Source: RYN-230 sp963770545 (lineage in GTDB: Bacteria > Actinomycetota > Actinomycetes > Streptosporangiales > Streptosporangiaceae). Taken from it: a DNA stretch of 64,000 nt. This document shows positions 51,095-60,286 of the stretch, piece after piece. The notes below the pieces were generated by a model. It did not search any database and was not told where the DNA came from. It saw only the letters and a program-made list of their open reading frames with translations. Made by a program: the position numbers and the translations under genes. Each line of letters opens with the position of its first letter. Position 1 is the first letter of the stretch. The stretch lies in assembly GCA_963770545.1 (NCBI GenBank), contig CAVYQF010000003.1, positions 9,874-73,873 on the forward strand, in the 5' to 3' direction.

Positions 51095-51667
51095 ATGACC
51101 ATGACCGTTGTGGTGGGAGTGGACAACTCCCCGGCTTCCCGGGCAGCTCTCGCGCTGGCGGCGCAAGAAGCCCGGTGGCGGCGGGCTCCCCTCGTCGCGG
51201 TGAGTGCCTTCGAGCCGCCGCTGGGCACCGCCGTCGGCGGCTATCCGGCGGCCGCGATGCACACTGAGGGGGAGCAGAAGGCCACCGCCGAGTCGGAGCT
51301 CCGCGCTGCTGTCGATGAAACGCTCGGTGGCCAGGGAGTCCAGGCCGACCTACGTGTTTCTGCCGGGCTGGCCGGCCGGGTGATCATCGAGACCGCGCGG
51401 GAGACGAATGCTCAGCTGGTGGTGCTGGCGGCCCACCCGGCCAGGTCCGTGCTGCCAGGCACAGTCAGCCAGTACGTCCTGCTCAAAGCCCGGTGCCCAG
51501 TCACGATCGTCCCGGCCGAGGACAACGAAGACGAGCAGCACAGTAGCGCGCGATCTAGCCAGGCCTCGCGACCCGGCCAGCGCTTATCCGCGGCTCGACG
51601 CCGTGCCAATCACCGCACCGTCGCCCGTACGCCACGACTGCACTGGTGCCTCACCGGCCCGCGATAG
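51095..51667 (+). CDS. Universal stress protein (UspA family)
   Basis: The 190-residue protein has one Usp domain (1-147): MTVVVGVDNSPASRAALALA, then QLVVLAAHPARSVLPGTVSQ and CPVTIVPAE. The ATP-binding G-2x-G-9x-G loop is degenerate here (AAHPARSVLPGTVS). The C-terminal ~45 residues are Ser/Arg-rich and not family-like, so the gene may have read on through a lost stop. GGGAG precedes the ATG at 51095; a second ATG at 51101 is possible. Usp proteins act in hypoxia and stress survival. Confidence 0.85.
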   Translation: MTMTVVVGVDNSPASRAALALAAQEARWRRAPLVAVSAFEPPLGTAVGGYPAAAMHTEGEQKATAESELRAAVDETLGGQGVQADLRVSAGLAGRVIIETARETNAQLVVLAAHPARSVLPGTVSQYVLLKARCPVTIVPAEDNEDEQHSSARSSQASRPGQRLSAARRRANHRTVARTPRLHWCLTGPR

Positions 51668-51696
51668 TAGACGGCGCAGGAAGCGGCTCAGACCGC

Positions 51697-52050
51697 TCAG
51701 CGGTCCAGCTCATCGATCATGTCGCGCAGGTGAATCGCGGCGTTTTCGATGTCGGCGTGCTTGTTGCGTCCCGCCCGTACCTCCGCGGCGAGTACCCCGC
51801 ATCGGTGGACCTGGCTGAAGTCGCCGTATGGGTACTTGTACCTGGCCTTGGTGTGCTCGGATGCCTCGTCATCGATGCCGAGGTGCCAGTTCGCGTATTC
51901 GTCCCAGCCGTTGGCCTCGATGAATCGGTTTTCCTGGCGGGTCAACGGCTGGTGCTCGCTCCAGTCGTCCCGCTCGTCGTGCACCACTTTGCCGTCCTTG
52001 ATCCGGTCCTGCGCGAAGTCGCAGGAGTGCTTGTTCAGTCTCGTCGTCAT
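51697..52050 (-). CDS. Conserved hypothetical protein
   Basis: The 117-residue protein MTTRLNKHSCDFAQDRIKDG is charged and soluble, with WSEHQPLTRQENRFIEANGW, DEYANWHLGIDDEASEHTKA and RYKYPYGDFSQVHRCGVLAA. This kind of short protein is widespread in actinobacteria and mycobacteria but has no known function. The ATG at 52050 follows GGACGGGTAG; a longer start 30 bases upstream is less likely. It is convergent with the Usp gene. Confidence 0.75.
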   Translation of the reverse strand: MTTRLNKHSCDFAQDRIKDGKVVHDERDDWSEHQPLTRQENRFIEANGWDEYANWHLGIDDEASEHTKARYKYPYGDFSQVHRCGVLAAEVRAGRNKHADIENAAIHLRDMIDELDR

Positions 52051-52236
52051 GCGGCTACCCGTCCGTCTCTGAGAGGTCAATGCGCAGAGCTCCTACCCGG
52101 TGCTGCGCGCGGGCGACCGGTCAGCCGCCGAGCGACAGCGAACGGCGGGACCGTGCTGTGCGGCCGCGCCGAGGTAATCATCCTCGCGCCGTGGGGGCCG
52201 TCCGAGCCCTCTGCCACCCGGGGCGCTGGACGCCAG

Positions 52237-52890
52237 CTATGGCGAGATAACGAGGTGGCTTTCCACGGTGGCGACTCCGGGGGCGGAGGCGGCTGCGGCC
52301 CGGGCGGCGCTGGCCTCTTTGAGTGAGTGCACGTGGCCGTAAAGCACGGCGGTGTGGTCGGTGACATCGACCCGGACGTGGCGGGCGTCCACCTCGGCCT
52401 CGCGCTTGAAGGCGTCCTCGATGATCTTCTGGACTTCTTCCCCGCGAGCGGCGGGCTTGATGGTGATGGTGTCGATTACGTCGATCACGCCGCGGACCTG
52501 GCGGACCATCCGCTCGACCTCGCGGCGCTGGTATTCATAGTCCACCTCGCCCTCCAAGGTGACCCAGCCGTCCTGGACCCGGGCGTGCACCCGGCCCTCG
52601 GGGATCTGGACGTTGTTCTCCAGCACGTGCGCGATGGCGATGGCGATATCGGTGTCGTCCCGGGGGGGGCCTGCTAGCTTGACGGTCAAGTCGTTGGCGA
52701 CGGCCTTGACGCCGTAGACGCGTTCGACGGCCCGGGCGGCAGCGAGTTTCTCGGCGTAGCTGGGGACATGGCCGGTCAGGGTAACCGCGCCGTCCTGGAC
52801 CGCGACGCCGATGGCGTCGGCGTCGCTGATCTGCGGGTCCCACCGCAGTTCGTCGATGACGTCATCCCGGATCTCTGCATCAGATTTCAC
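52237..52890 (-). CDS. Protein with three BON domains
   Basis: The 217-residue protein has three tandem BON domains: about 1-70 (DAEIRDDVIDELRWDPQI, GAVTLTGHVPSYAEKLAAAR), about 75-145 (DIAIAIAHVLENNVQIPEGR, GWVTLEGEVDYEYQRREV) and about 150-217 (VQKIIEDAFKREAEVDARHV, VLYGHVHSLKEASAARAA). BON domains bind phospholipid or envelope components; OsmY is the model. There is no signal peptide, so it is probably cytoplasmic or membrane-associated. GTG at 52890 fits the family start; a longer frame to 52998 exists. Confidence 0.87.
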   Translation of the reverse strand: MKSDAEIRDDVIDELRWDPQISDADAIGVAVQDGAVTLTGHVPSYAEKLAAARAVERVYGVKAVANDLTVKLAGPPRDDTDIAIAIAHVLENNVQIPEGRVHARVQDGWVTLEGEVDYEYQRREVERMVRQVRGVIDVIDTITIKPAARGEEVQKIIEDAFKREAEVDARHVRVDVTDHTAVLYGHVHSLKEASAARAAAASAPGVATVESHLVISP

Positions 52891-53171
52891 CAGTTCACCC
52901 CAATCAGCTCGTCCGTTTCGTCCTTCCGCCCCCAGGCTGCGCCGGCCGACACCGCCCGACATCACACGTTCAGCTAGAGTCCGCCGTCGCAGAATCACGC
53001 GGCGGGAACTGGAGTTGAGCGCCGCGAGGAACCTCTGATGGCCGGCCAGGCTTACCTAGGCCGGCTGGGCCGCCCCGCACGTCGGCCGCATCCCCCGTCC
53101 GATTAGTTTCCTGCGGCGGACTACACGGCCTGGTGATGTGACGCGGGCGGCGATGCGGCATCGTCCTGCCG

Positions 53172-54449
53172 ATGACGCAGGTGAACCGACGCGTCCGGAC
53201 GTCCGACCGGCCGTGCGCCGACGGGCTCGGACAGTCGGCGATAAGCCTGAACCGGCGCGCCGTGCCGGGGGAAGTCGCGTTCTGGCTGATCGGGTACGTA
53301 TTCGCCGCCCTCATCCTTGGCACCGCCCTGCCAGCCCCGCTGTATGCGATCTACCAGCGTCAGTGGCACTTTTCCTCGGGCGTCCTCACTCTGATCTTCG
53401 CGGTCTATGCGGTGGCCGTGCTCGCCACCTTGCTGCTGGCCGGCCGGGCTTCGGACCAGGCCGGGCGTAAGCCGGTGATGGCGGCCGCCATCGGCTTCGC
53501 CGCGGCCAGCACCGTCGTATTCATCCTCGCCTCCAGCCCGGGGTGGCTCTACCCGGCCCGGATCCTCTCCGGGGTGTCCGCTGGCCTGATGATGGGTGCC
53601 GCCACCGCGACACTCACCGAGACGGTCAGGGAATCCTCCTCGCGGCGGGCGTCGCTGGTGGCCACGGCCGCGACCACCGGCGGCGCCGCCCTCGGCCCGC
53701 TCATGGCCGGGCTCTTCGCCCAGTACCTGCCGCAGCCGACCGTGCTCGTCTTCGAGGTTTATTTGGGTCTCCTCGCCGTCGCGGCGTTGGCCCTGATTTT
53801 CGTACCGGAGACGGTGACCATGCGGGAGCGGCCGAGCCTCCGGTTCACCGGTCTCGCGATCCCCGCGGAGGGCCGGGGCGAGTTCATCGCCGCCGGGGTG
53901 GCCGTCTTCGCCGCCTACGTACTGAACGGGCTCTTCGCGTCGCTGGTGCCGGGCTTCACCACCGCCATGCTGCATCATGCCGATTACGCGGTCGCGGGCG
54001 GCATCACGTGCCTGTTCTTCGCGGCGGGTGTTGTCGCCGCGCTTAGCCTGGGGCGGCTGAACAGCCGGCCGGTCCTGCTGGCCGGGCTCGGGCTGCTCCT
54101 GCCCGGGCTGGCACTGGTCGTGGCCGGGATGTCGGCGGCGTCGCTTGTGCTGTTCGGGATCGGTGCCGTCGTGGCCGGGAGTGCCTTCGGGGCGGTCGTC
54201 ATCGGGAGCCTGTCCGCCGCCAACCGCCTGGCCTCGGCGGAAACCCGCGCACAGGTGATCTCCACCTATTTTGTGTTTGCGTACTCAGGCCTGAGTATCC
54301 CGGTCGTCGGCGTCGGCGTCGCCTCCGACTATGTCGGTAATTTTCGGGCTGTGCTCGGCTGTTCCGTCTTCCTGGCCGTGCTGTGCATGCTGTCGGCCGC
54401 CGGTATCTGGGGCGCCCGCACCGCCGCCCAGCCGCCGCGGGGAGCGTGA
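53172..54449 (+). CDS. MFS transporter
   Basis: The 425-residue protein has about 12 membrane segments. Typical elements are LPAPLYAIYQRQWHFSSGVL after helix 1, GRASDQAGRKPVMAAAIGFA (motif A after helix 2), ARILSGVSAGLMMGAATATL in helix 4-5, and GRLNSRPVLLAG in the second half. It looks like a drug or metabolite exporter of the 12-helix DHA1-like type. No strong ribosome binding site is seen before ATG 53172; the N-terminal ~30 polar residues may not all be translated. It is convergent with cydB. Confidence 0.82.
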   Translation: MTQVNRRVRTSDRPCADGLGQSAISLNRRAVPGEVAFWLIGYVFAALILGTALPAPLYAIYQRQWHFSSGVLTLIFAVYAVAVLATLLLAGRASDQAGRKPVMAAAIGFAAASTVVFILASSPGWLYPARILSGVSAGLMMGAATATLTETVRESSSRRASLVATAATTGGAALGPLMAGLFAQYLPQPTVLVFEVYLGLLAVAALALIFVPETVTMRERPSLRFTGLAIPAEGRGEFIAAGVAVFAAYVLNGLFASLVPGFTTAMLHHADYAVAGGITCLFFAAGVVAALSLGRLNSRPVLLAGLGLLLPGLALVVAGMSAASLVLFGIGAVVAGSAFGAVVIGSLSAANRLASAETRAQVISTYFVFAYSGLSIPVVGVGVASDYVGNFRAVLGCSVFLAVLCMLSAAGIWGARTAAQPPRGA

Positions 54450-54589
54450 GGGCGGCGAGGAAGCCGGCGCCAAGGACGAGGTCAGGACCAGCGCGCGAGG
54501 ACCGCCATCTGTCCGCCGATCGGTACTCCGGGTAAGCGCACAGGAGGCTGGGTTTACGCACCAGGCACCGCCGTAGCGGTCTGGCGCTA

Positions 54590-54650
54590 GCGGCCGCCGG
54601 GCCGGCTGGCCGCTCTGGCCGCCCGGCGCCCGGCTGCCGCAGCAGGATGG
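54590..54650. terminator. GC-rich imperfect hairpin between convergent genes
   Basis: GCCGGGCCGGCTGGCC and GGCCGCCCGGCGCCCGGC can form an imperfect stem around a short loop. Its position between the convergent MFS and cydB stops suits a bidirectional terminator, but mismatches and bulges make the call uncertain. Confidence 0.35.
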
Positions 54651-54681
54651 CTGGCGCATCTTAACGGCCCGCAACGAGGAC

Positions 54682-55785
54682 CTAGCCGTGCCGAGCCCCC
54701 CGGCCTCCCCGGTGAAGTCGGGGCGCGGAATGAGGACGCAGGGGCGCCGGGGCATACGCAGGCTGGCTGGCGGGCCTGGCCAGCCGCTGCCGGAACACCC
54801 AGTAGCTCCAGCCCTGGTAGGCGAGCACCACCGGGACGAAGATCGCCGCGACCACGGTCATCACGATCAGGGTCTTGTCCGCCGAGGCGGCATTCCAGAT
54901 GGTCAGCGACGGCCCGGGGCCGCTCGACACCATCACCCGCGGGAACAGCGTGGTGAAGATCGCGCCCACTGCGGCCACGATGCCCAGCGCGCTCAGCCCG
55001 AACGCGGCGCCCTCCCGGTTGGCCCAGACCAGCATGGCCGCGATCACGAACGCCAGCCCGCACCCGGCGGCCAGGGCGATCGGTACCGCGGCGGGGAGGT
55101 AGCCGGGGCCCTGGGAGCCGCCGGCGGAGAGCCACGCCGCGGTGCCGACCACGAGCAGGGCCGCCAGCGGCGACATCCGCATCGCGGTGGTGCGGGCCCG
55201 GCCGGCCAGCGGGCCGCTGGTCTTGAAGGAGAGGAACGTGGCGCCGTGGGCCAGGAACAGGGTCAGGCTGGCCAGCCCGCCGACGATCGCCACCGGGGCC
55301 ACCAGGCCGGACAGGCCACCTAGGTAGAGTCCGGCCGGGGACAGCCGCAGGCCGCGCACCAGGTCGGTGAACACCACGCCCCAGGCGAAGGCGGGGACGA
55401 GGCTGCCGATGGCCAGGGCCCAGTCCCAGCCCGCCTTCCAGCGGGCACTGTCCCGCTTGCCCCGGAACTCGAAGCTGACCCCCCGGATGATGAGGACGGC
55501 CAGGATGATGAACAGCGGGAGGTAGAAGCCGCTGAACATGCTGGCGTACCAGAGCGGGAAGGCGGCGAAGGTGGCGCCGCCCGCGACGATGAGCCAGACC
55601 TCGTTACCGTCCCACCAGGGGCCGATGGCGCTCCGGGCCATCCGGCGGTCGGTGTCGTCTCGCCCGATAGCCAGGCTGAGCATCCCCACGCCGAAATCGA
55701 ACCCCTCCAGCACGAAATAACCAGTCCAGAGCACGCCGATCAGCGCGAACCAGACCGTGTTGAGGCTGGCTACCGGTCCGCTCAC
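54682..55785 (-). CDS. cydB: Cytochrome bd oxidase subunit II
   Basis: The 367-residue membrane protein has the CydB features: VWFALIGVLWTGYFVLEGFD, FGVGMLSLAIGRDDTDRRMA, SAIGPWWDGNEVWLIVAGGA, FPLWYASMFSGFYLPLF and FEFRGKRDS, then eight or so further segments. With CydA it forms the high-affinity quinol oxidase that reduces O2 to water under low oxygen. GTG at 55785 fits the family start and has GGGGAGCGAG upstream. It is the last gene of the dnaK-to-cydB operon, 26 bases after cydA. The C-terminal 25 residues are Pro/Arg-rich and not conserved. cydC/cydD are not in the window. Confidence 0.92.
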   Translation of the reverse strand: MSGPVASLNTVWFALIGVLWTGYFVLEGFDFGVGMLSLAIGRDDTDRRMARSAIGPWWDGNEVWLIVAGGATFAAFPLWYASMFSGFYLPLFIILAVLIIRGVSFEFRGKRDSARWKAGWDWALAIGSLVPAFAWGVVFTDLVRGLRLSPAGLYLGGLSGLVAPVAIVGGLASLTLFLAHGATFLSFKTSGPLAGRARTTAMRMSPLAALLVVGTAAWLSAGGSQGPGYLPAAVPIALAAGCGLAFVIAAMLVWANREGAAFGLSALGIVAAVGAIFTTLFPRVMVSSGPGPSLTIWNAASADKTLIVMTVVAAIFVPVVLAYQGWSYWVFRQRLARPASQPAYAPAPLRPHSAPRLHRGGRGARHG

Positions 55786-55811
55786 GGCGCTCGCTCCCCG
55801 ATGATCGGCTC

Positions 55812-57230
55812 CTAATAGATGAGTTCCTGGGCGGGCGCTTCGCCGGGAGCCCCCGGCCCGTCGGAAGGATGCGGGTCCTCGCCGAGACCGTGGCGGGCCG
55901 ACCGGTACATGAGGATCACGTCGATGACCCCGAGCACCGTGTAGAGCAGGGCGAAGCCGCCGAGGGTGAAGGCCACGTCGGCCACTGAGACCGTGGGGGA
56001 CTCGGCCTGCACGGTCTTCATCAGGCCGTACACGATCCAGGGCTGGCGCCCCATCTCGGTGAAGATCCAGCCGGCCGTGTTGGCCAGGAACGGCGAGGCG
56101 ATGCAGGCCACCAGCACCCACAGCGTCCAGCGCCCCAGTTCGAAGGGCTTGCCCCCCCGCCGGGACCGCCACAGCGCCCAGGCCGACATGATCAGGATCA
56201 GGAACCCGAGCCCCACCATGGTCCGGAAGCCCCAGTAGGTGACCCACAGCACCGGGACGTAACTCCCCCGCCCGTACCTCGCCACCTCAGCGGCCTGGGC
56301 CCCGGTCACGCCGGTGACCCTGCCGTTCCAGGACAGGGTGGCGATCAGGCTGAGCAGGTGCGGGATCCGGATCTGGAAGATGGGCTGGCCGGACAGGTTC
56401 CCGATGGTGAGCAGCGAGAAACTGGCGCCGCTCTGGGTCTTGTAGACCGCCTCGGCGGCGGCCATCTTCATCGGCTGCTGGGTGTCCATCAGCCTCGCCT
56501 GCAGGTCGCCGGTGATGATGACCAGGACCACGCAGATCAGGGCGACCACCGCGCCCAGCCGGGCGGCCCGGGTGAACGCCGCGGCGTTGCGGCCGCGGAG
56601 CAGCTGCCATGCCGACACGCCGAGGATGAACATCGCGCCGGTCACGAACGCGGCCAGCACCGTGTGGGAGAACTCGGCCCACAGCGTGGGGTTGCGCAGC
56701 ACGGCCCAGAAGTCGGTGAGCACCGCCTTGCGGCCGGCACCGTGGCCGACGATGCGGTAACCCACGGGATGCTGCATCCAGGCGTTGGCGGTGAGGATGA
56801 AGAACGCGGACACGATGCTGCCCAGGCTCGCCAGGCAGATGGACAGCGTGTGAACCAGCGGGGACAGCTGGTTGCGGCCGAAGATCCAGACCCCGATGAA
56901 CGTGGACTCCAGGAAGAAGGCGAGCAGTCCCTCGAAGGCCAGCGGGGCGCCGAAAATGTTGCCCACGAACACTGAGTAGTTCGACCAGTTCATGCCGAAC
57001 TGGAACTCCTGGACGATCCCGGTGACGACGCCCATCGCGAAGTTGATCAGGAACAGGGTGCCGAAGAAGCGGGTCAGCCGGTCCCACGTCTCGTCTCTGG
57101 TCCGGTAGGCCTGGACTTGCATGAGCGCCACCAGGAACCCCAGCCCGATGGTCAGCGGGACGAACAGGAAGTGGTAGACGATCGTCACGCCGAACTGCCA
57201 GCGGTCAAGCAGCACATTCACCGGGGTCAT
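55812..57230 (-). CDS. cydA: Cytochrome bd oxidase subunit I
   Basis: The 472-residue protein (counting from the ATG at 57230) starts MTPVNVLLDRWQFGVTIVYH, with the heme ligand His at 20, and has GTLFLINFAMGVVTGIVQEF, QFGMNWSNYSVFVGNIFGAP, LEGLLAFFLESTFIGVWIFG, the Q-loop region with GYRIVGHGAG, and GRQPWIVYGLMKT near the end. It binds the three hemes and the quinol. The reading frame also runs upstream without a stop into the thioredoxin gene, so as sequenced a 614-residue fusion would be made. The ATGA at 57227-57230 would be the normal coupling point. Confidence 0.93.
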   Translation of the reverse strand: MTPVNVLLDRWQFGVTIVYHFLFVPLTIGLGFLVALMQVQAYRTRDETWDRLTRFFGTLFLINFAMGVVTGIVQEFQFGMNWSNYSVFVGNIFGAPLAFEGLLAFFLESTFIGVWIFGRNQLSPLVHTLSICLASLGSIVSAFFILTANAWMQHPVGYRIVGHGAGRKAVLTDFWAVLRNPTLWAEFSHTVLAAFVTGAMFILGVSAWQLLRGRNAAAFTRAARLGAVVALICVVLVIITGDLQARLMDTQQPMKMAAAEAVYKTQSGASFSLLTIGNLSGQPIFQIRIPHLLSLIATLSWNGRVTGVTGAQAAEVARYGRGSYVPVLWVTYWGFRTMVGLGFLILIMSAWALWRSRRGGKPFELGRWTLWVLVACIASPFLANTAGWIFTEMGRQPWIVYGLMKTVQAESPTVSVADVAFTLGGFALLYTVLGVIDVILMYRSARHGLGEDPHPSDGPGAPGEAPAQELIY

Positions 57231-57656
57231 TCCTGGATGGCCTTCTCGACCCAGGCCCGCAGGGCGGGCAGGCGGGAGCGCGCCGGCCTGGCGGGCTGCC
57301 ACCTCCCCGTGACGCAGGATCATCAGGGTCGGGATGGCCTGCACCCCGAACCGCTGCGAGAGCTTGGGCGAGTCGTCCACGTTGACCTTGACCAGCTTGA
57401 TCTGGCCGGCCAGGTCGGCGGCCAGCTGCTCCAGGGCCGGGCTGACCATGCGGCACGGCCCGCACCAGGGAGCCCACATGTCCACGATCACGGGCAGCGA
57501 CGCGGCCTCGGCGATCTCGGCGAACGTGTCGTCACCGGCGTCGGCGATCCAGGGCAGCGGATGGTGGCAGTTGCCGCAGCGGGGGATCCCCTGGGCGGCG
57601 GCGGGAACCCGGTTCCGGCGCCCGCAGTTCGGGCAGGTCACCACGTGATCGGACAT
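57227..57656 (-). CDS. trx: Zinc-ribbon thioredoxin (Trx2 type), frame-shifted into cydA
   Basis: The sequence has an N-terminal zinc ribbon (C8, C11, C27, C30: VVTCPNCGRR and PRCGNCHH) and a thioredoxin fold with WCGPC (C65, C68) and QRFGVQAIPTLMILRHGEV. It reduces protein disulfides. In the frame as given the protein leaves the family after RQAG and continues into cydA. One base less near 57255-57275 gives the family ending LPALRAWVEKAIQE and a TGA that overlaps the cydA ATG. So either a 1-base insertion created a thioredoxin-CydA fusion or the base is an error. It begins 12 bases after clpB. Confidence 0.85.
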
Positions 57657-57668
57657 GGGGCCACCTGG

Positions 57669-60284
57669 TCAGGAGGGGTTTTCGTAATTGACGGCCAGCT
57701 CGCCGCCGGAGTAGTCGACGCGGATCACGGCGCCGTCGCGGGCGTCCCCGGCCAGCAGGGCGCGGCCGATCCGGGTCTCAACCTCCCGGGCGATGAACCG
57801 GCGCAGCGGCCGCGCCCCGTAGACAGGATCGAAGCCCTGCTCGGCGATGAAGTGCTTGGCGCTCTCGCTGACCTCCAGCTGCATCTGGCGGCCGGCCAGC
57901 CTGGAGCGGACGTCGCGGAGCATGAGGTCCACGATGTGCTCGATCTCGGCCGGGGTGAGCGGCTTGAACAGCACGATGTCGTCCAGCCGGTTCAGGAACT
58001 CGGGCCGGAAGTAGTCGCGCATCTCGGCCAGGACGCGCTCGCGGGCGTCGGGCTTGATCTCGCCGCCCGCGGCGGCGTCCGCGGTCAGGTACTGCGAGCC
58101 GATGTTGGAGGTCATGATGATGACGGTGTTCCGGAAGTTAACCGTGCGTCCCTGCGCGTCGGTGAGCCGGCCGTCGTCCAGGACCTGCAGCAGGGTGTTG
58201 AACACGTCCGGGTGGGCCTTCTCGATCTCGTCGAACAGCACCACGGAGTAGGGCTTGCGGCGCACGGCCTCGGTGAGCTGGCCGCCTTCCTCGTAGCCCA
58301 CGTATCCGGGGGGCGCGCCGACCAGGCGGCTGACCGTGTGCCGCTCCTGGTATTCGCTCATGTCGATCCGGATCATGTTCTCCTCGGTGTCGAACAGGGC
58401 GGCGGCCAGCGACTTGGCCAGCTCCGTCTTGCCGACTCCGGTGGGGCCGAGGAAGATGAACGACCCGATCGGGCGCCGCGGGTCCTTGATGCCCGACCGG
58501 GCCCGGATGATGGCGTCCTCGACCAGCTGCACGGCCTCGTCCTGCCCGACGACCCGCTCATGCAAGACCTGGCCAAGGCGGAGCACCTTCTCCCGTTCGC
58601 CCTCCTGGAGGCGGGTGACCGGGATGCCGGTCCAGCGGGACACGATCGTGGCGATCTCCTCGTCGGTGACCACCTCGCGCAGCAGCCGCGCGCCGCCCTG
58701 CCGGGAAGACAGCCGCTCCTCCTCGGCCTGCAGCCGCCGCTCGAGCTCGGGAAGGCGGCCCAGGCGCAGCTCCGCGGCCCGGTTCAGGTCGTAGTCCCGT
58801 TCGGCCAGCTCGGCCTCCTGCCGCACCTGCTCCATCTCCTCGCGGAGCGCCTGGACCCGGCGCAGCGCCTGGCGCTCGGCTTCCCATTGCGCCCGCAGCG
58901 CGTCGGCCTGCGCCCGCAGGTCCGCGAGTTCCCGGCGCAGGTCCTCCAGGCGGGCCTGGCTGGCCGGGTCATCCTCTTTGGCCAGACCCGTCTCCTCGAT
59001 CTCCAGCCGCATCACGCGGCGGGTGAGCTCGTCGAGCTCGGCCGGCATGGAGTCGATCTCGGTCCGGAGCATCGCGCAGGCCTCGTCGACCAGGTCGATC
59101 GCCTTGTCCGGCAGGAAACGGTCGGAGATATAGCGATGGCTGAGGGTGACCGCGCTGACCAGCGCGCTGTCGGCGATCTTCACGCCGTGGAACACCTCGA
59201 GCCGCTCCCGCAAGCCGCGCAGGATCGAGACCGCGTCCTCCTCCGACGGCTCGTCCACCATGACCGGCTGGAACCGCCGTTCCAGGGCCGCGTCCTTCTC
59301 GATCCGCCGCCGGTACTCGTCCAGGGTGGTGGCCCCGATCATGTGCAGCTCGCCGCGGGCCAGCATCGGCTTGAGCATGTTGCCCGCGTCCATGGCCCCT
59401 TCGGCCGCCCCCGCGCCCACCACGGTGTGCAGCTCGTCCACGAACAGCAGGATGCGGCCCTCCGCGGCCCGGACCTCGCTGAGCACGGCCCGCAGGCGCT
59501 CCTCGAACTCGCCGCGGTACTTGGCCCCGGCTACCAGGGAGCCCATGTCCAGGCTGAAGATCGTCTTGTCGCGCAGGCCCTCCGGGATATCGCCGCGGGT
59601 GATCCGCTGGGCCAGCCCTTCCACGATCGCGGTCTTGCCCACCCCCGGGTCACCGATCAGGACCGGGTTGTTCTTGGTCTTGCGGGACAGGATCTGGATG
59701 ACCCGCCTGATCTCCGCGTCCCGGCCGATGACCGGGTCGAGCCGGCCGCTGGCCGCGTCCGCCACCAGGTCGGTGCCGTACTTGGCCAGGGCCTCGTAGG
59801 CGGCCTCCGGCATGGCCGAGGTGACCCGCTGGTTGCCGCGGACCTTGGTCAGCGCTTGCAGGAACTGGTCCCTGGTCACGCCCTCCTGCTGCAGCAGGCG
59901 GCCGGCCGGGGTGGCCGGGCCCTCGGCCAGCAGGGCCAGCAGCAGGTGCTCGACCGAGACGTACTCGTCCTTGAGCCGGCCTGCCTCCTGCTCGGCCGTG
60001 TCGAGCAGCCGGGACAGCCGCTGGGTGACCATGATCTGCCCTGGGCCCGCCCCCGGGCCGCTGACCCGAGGGCGCCGGGCCAGCTCCGCTTCCAGCGCCT
60101 GGCGCAGCCGGTCCGGATCCGCGCCGGCCTGGCTGAGCAGCCGGGGGGCGATGCCCTCGGCCTGGTCGAGCAGCGCGAGCAGCAGGTGCTCGCCGTCTAC
60201 CTCGGTATGGCCGAAGCGGAGCGCCTTGGTCTGCGCGTCGTGCAGCGCTTCCTGCGACTTCTGGGTCAGGTGACTCGGGTCCAT
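57669..60284 (-). CDS. clpB: ClpB disaggregase
   Basis: The 871-residue protein has the two N-terminal repeats (MDPSHLTQKSQEALHDAQTK; LHHL-type helices), AAA1 with LIGDPGVGKTAIVEGLAQRI and Walker B ILLFVDELHT, the long coiled-coil middle domain (about 405-525), and AAA2 with LGPTGVGKTELAKSLAAALF and VVLFDEIEKAHPDVFN. It threads aggregated proteins with help from DnaK. ATG at 60284 has AGGACGG upstream and follows the previous stop by 2 bases; an ATG at 60302 is possible. Length and motifs are normal. Confidence 0.95.
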   Translation of the reverse strand: MDPSHLTQKSQEALHDAQTKALRFGHTEVDGEHLLLALLDQAEGIAPRLLSQAGADPDRLRQALEAELARRPRVSGPGAGPGQIMVTQRLSRLLDTAEQEAGRLKDEYVSVEHLLLALLAEGPATPAGRLLQQEGVTRDQFLQALTKVRGNQRVTSAMPEAAYEALAKYGTDLVADAASGRLDPVIGRDAEIRRVIQILSRKTKNNPVLIGDPGVGKTAIVEGLAQRITRGDIPEGLRDKTIFSLDMGSLVAGAKYRGEFEERLRAVLSEVRAAEGRILLFVDELHTVVGAGAAEGAMDAGNMLKPMLARGELHMIGATTLDEYRRRIEKDAALERRFQPVMVDEPSEEDAVSILRGLRERLEVFHGVKIADSALVSAVTLSHRYISDRFLPDKAIDLVDEACAMLRTEIDSMPAELDELTRRVMRLEIEETGLAKEDDPASQARLEDLRRELADLRAQADALRAQWEAERQALRRVQALREEMEQVRQEAELAERDYDLNRAAELRLGRLPELERRLQAEEERLSSRQGGARLLREVVTDEEIATIVSRWTGIPVTRLQEGEREKVLRLGQVLHERVVGQDEAVQLVEDAIIRARSGIKDPRRPIGSFIFLGPTGVGKTELAKSLAAALFDTEENMIRIDMSEYQERHTVSRLVGAPPGYVGYEEGGQLTEAVRRKPYSVVLFDEIEKAHPDVFNTLLQVLDDGRLTDAQGRTVNFRNTVIIMTSNIGSQYLTADAAAGGEIKPDARERVLAEMRDYFRPEFLNRLDDIVLFKPLTPAEIEHIVDLMLRDVRSRLAGRQMQLEVSESAKHFIAEQGFDPVYGARPLRRFIAREVETRIGRALLAGDARDGAVIRVDYSGGELAVNYENPS

Positions 60285-60286
60285 GG

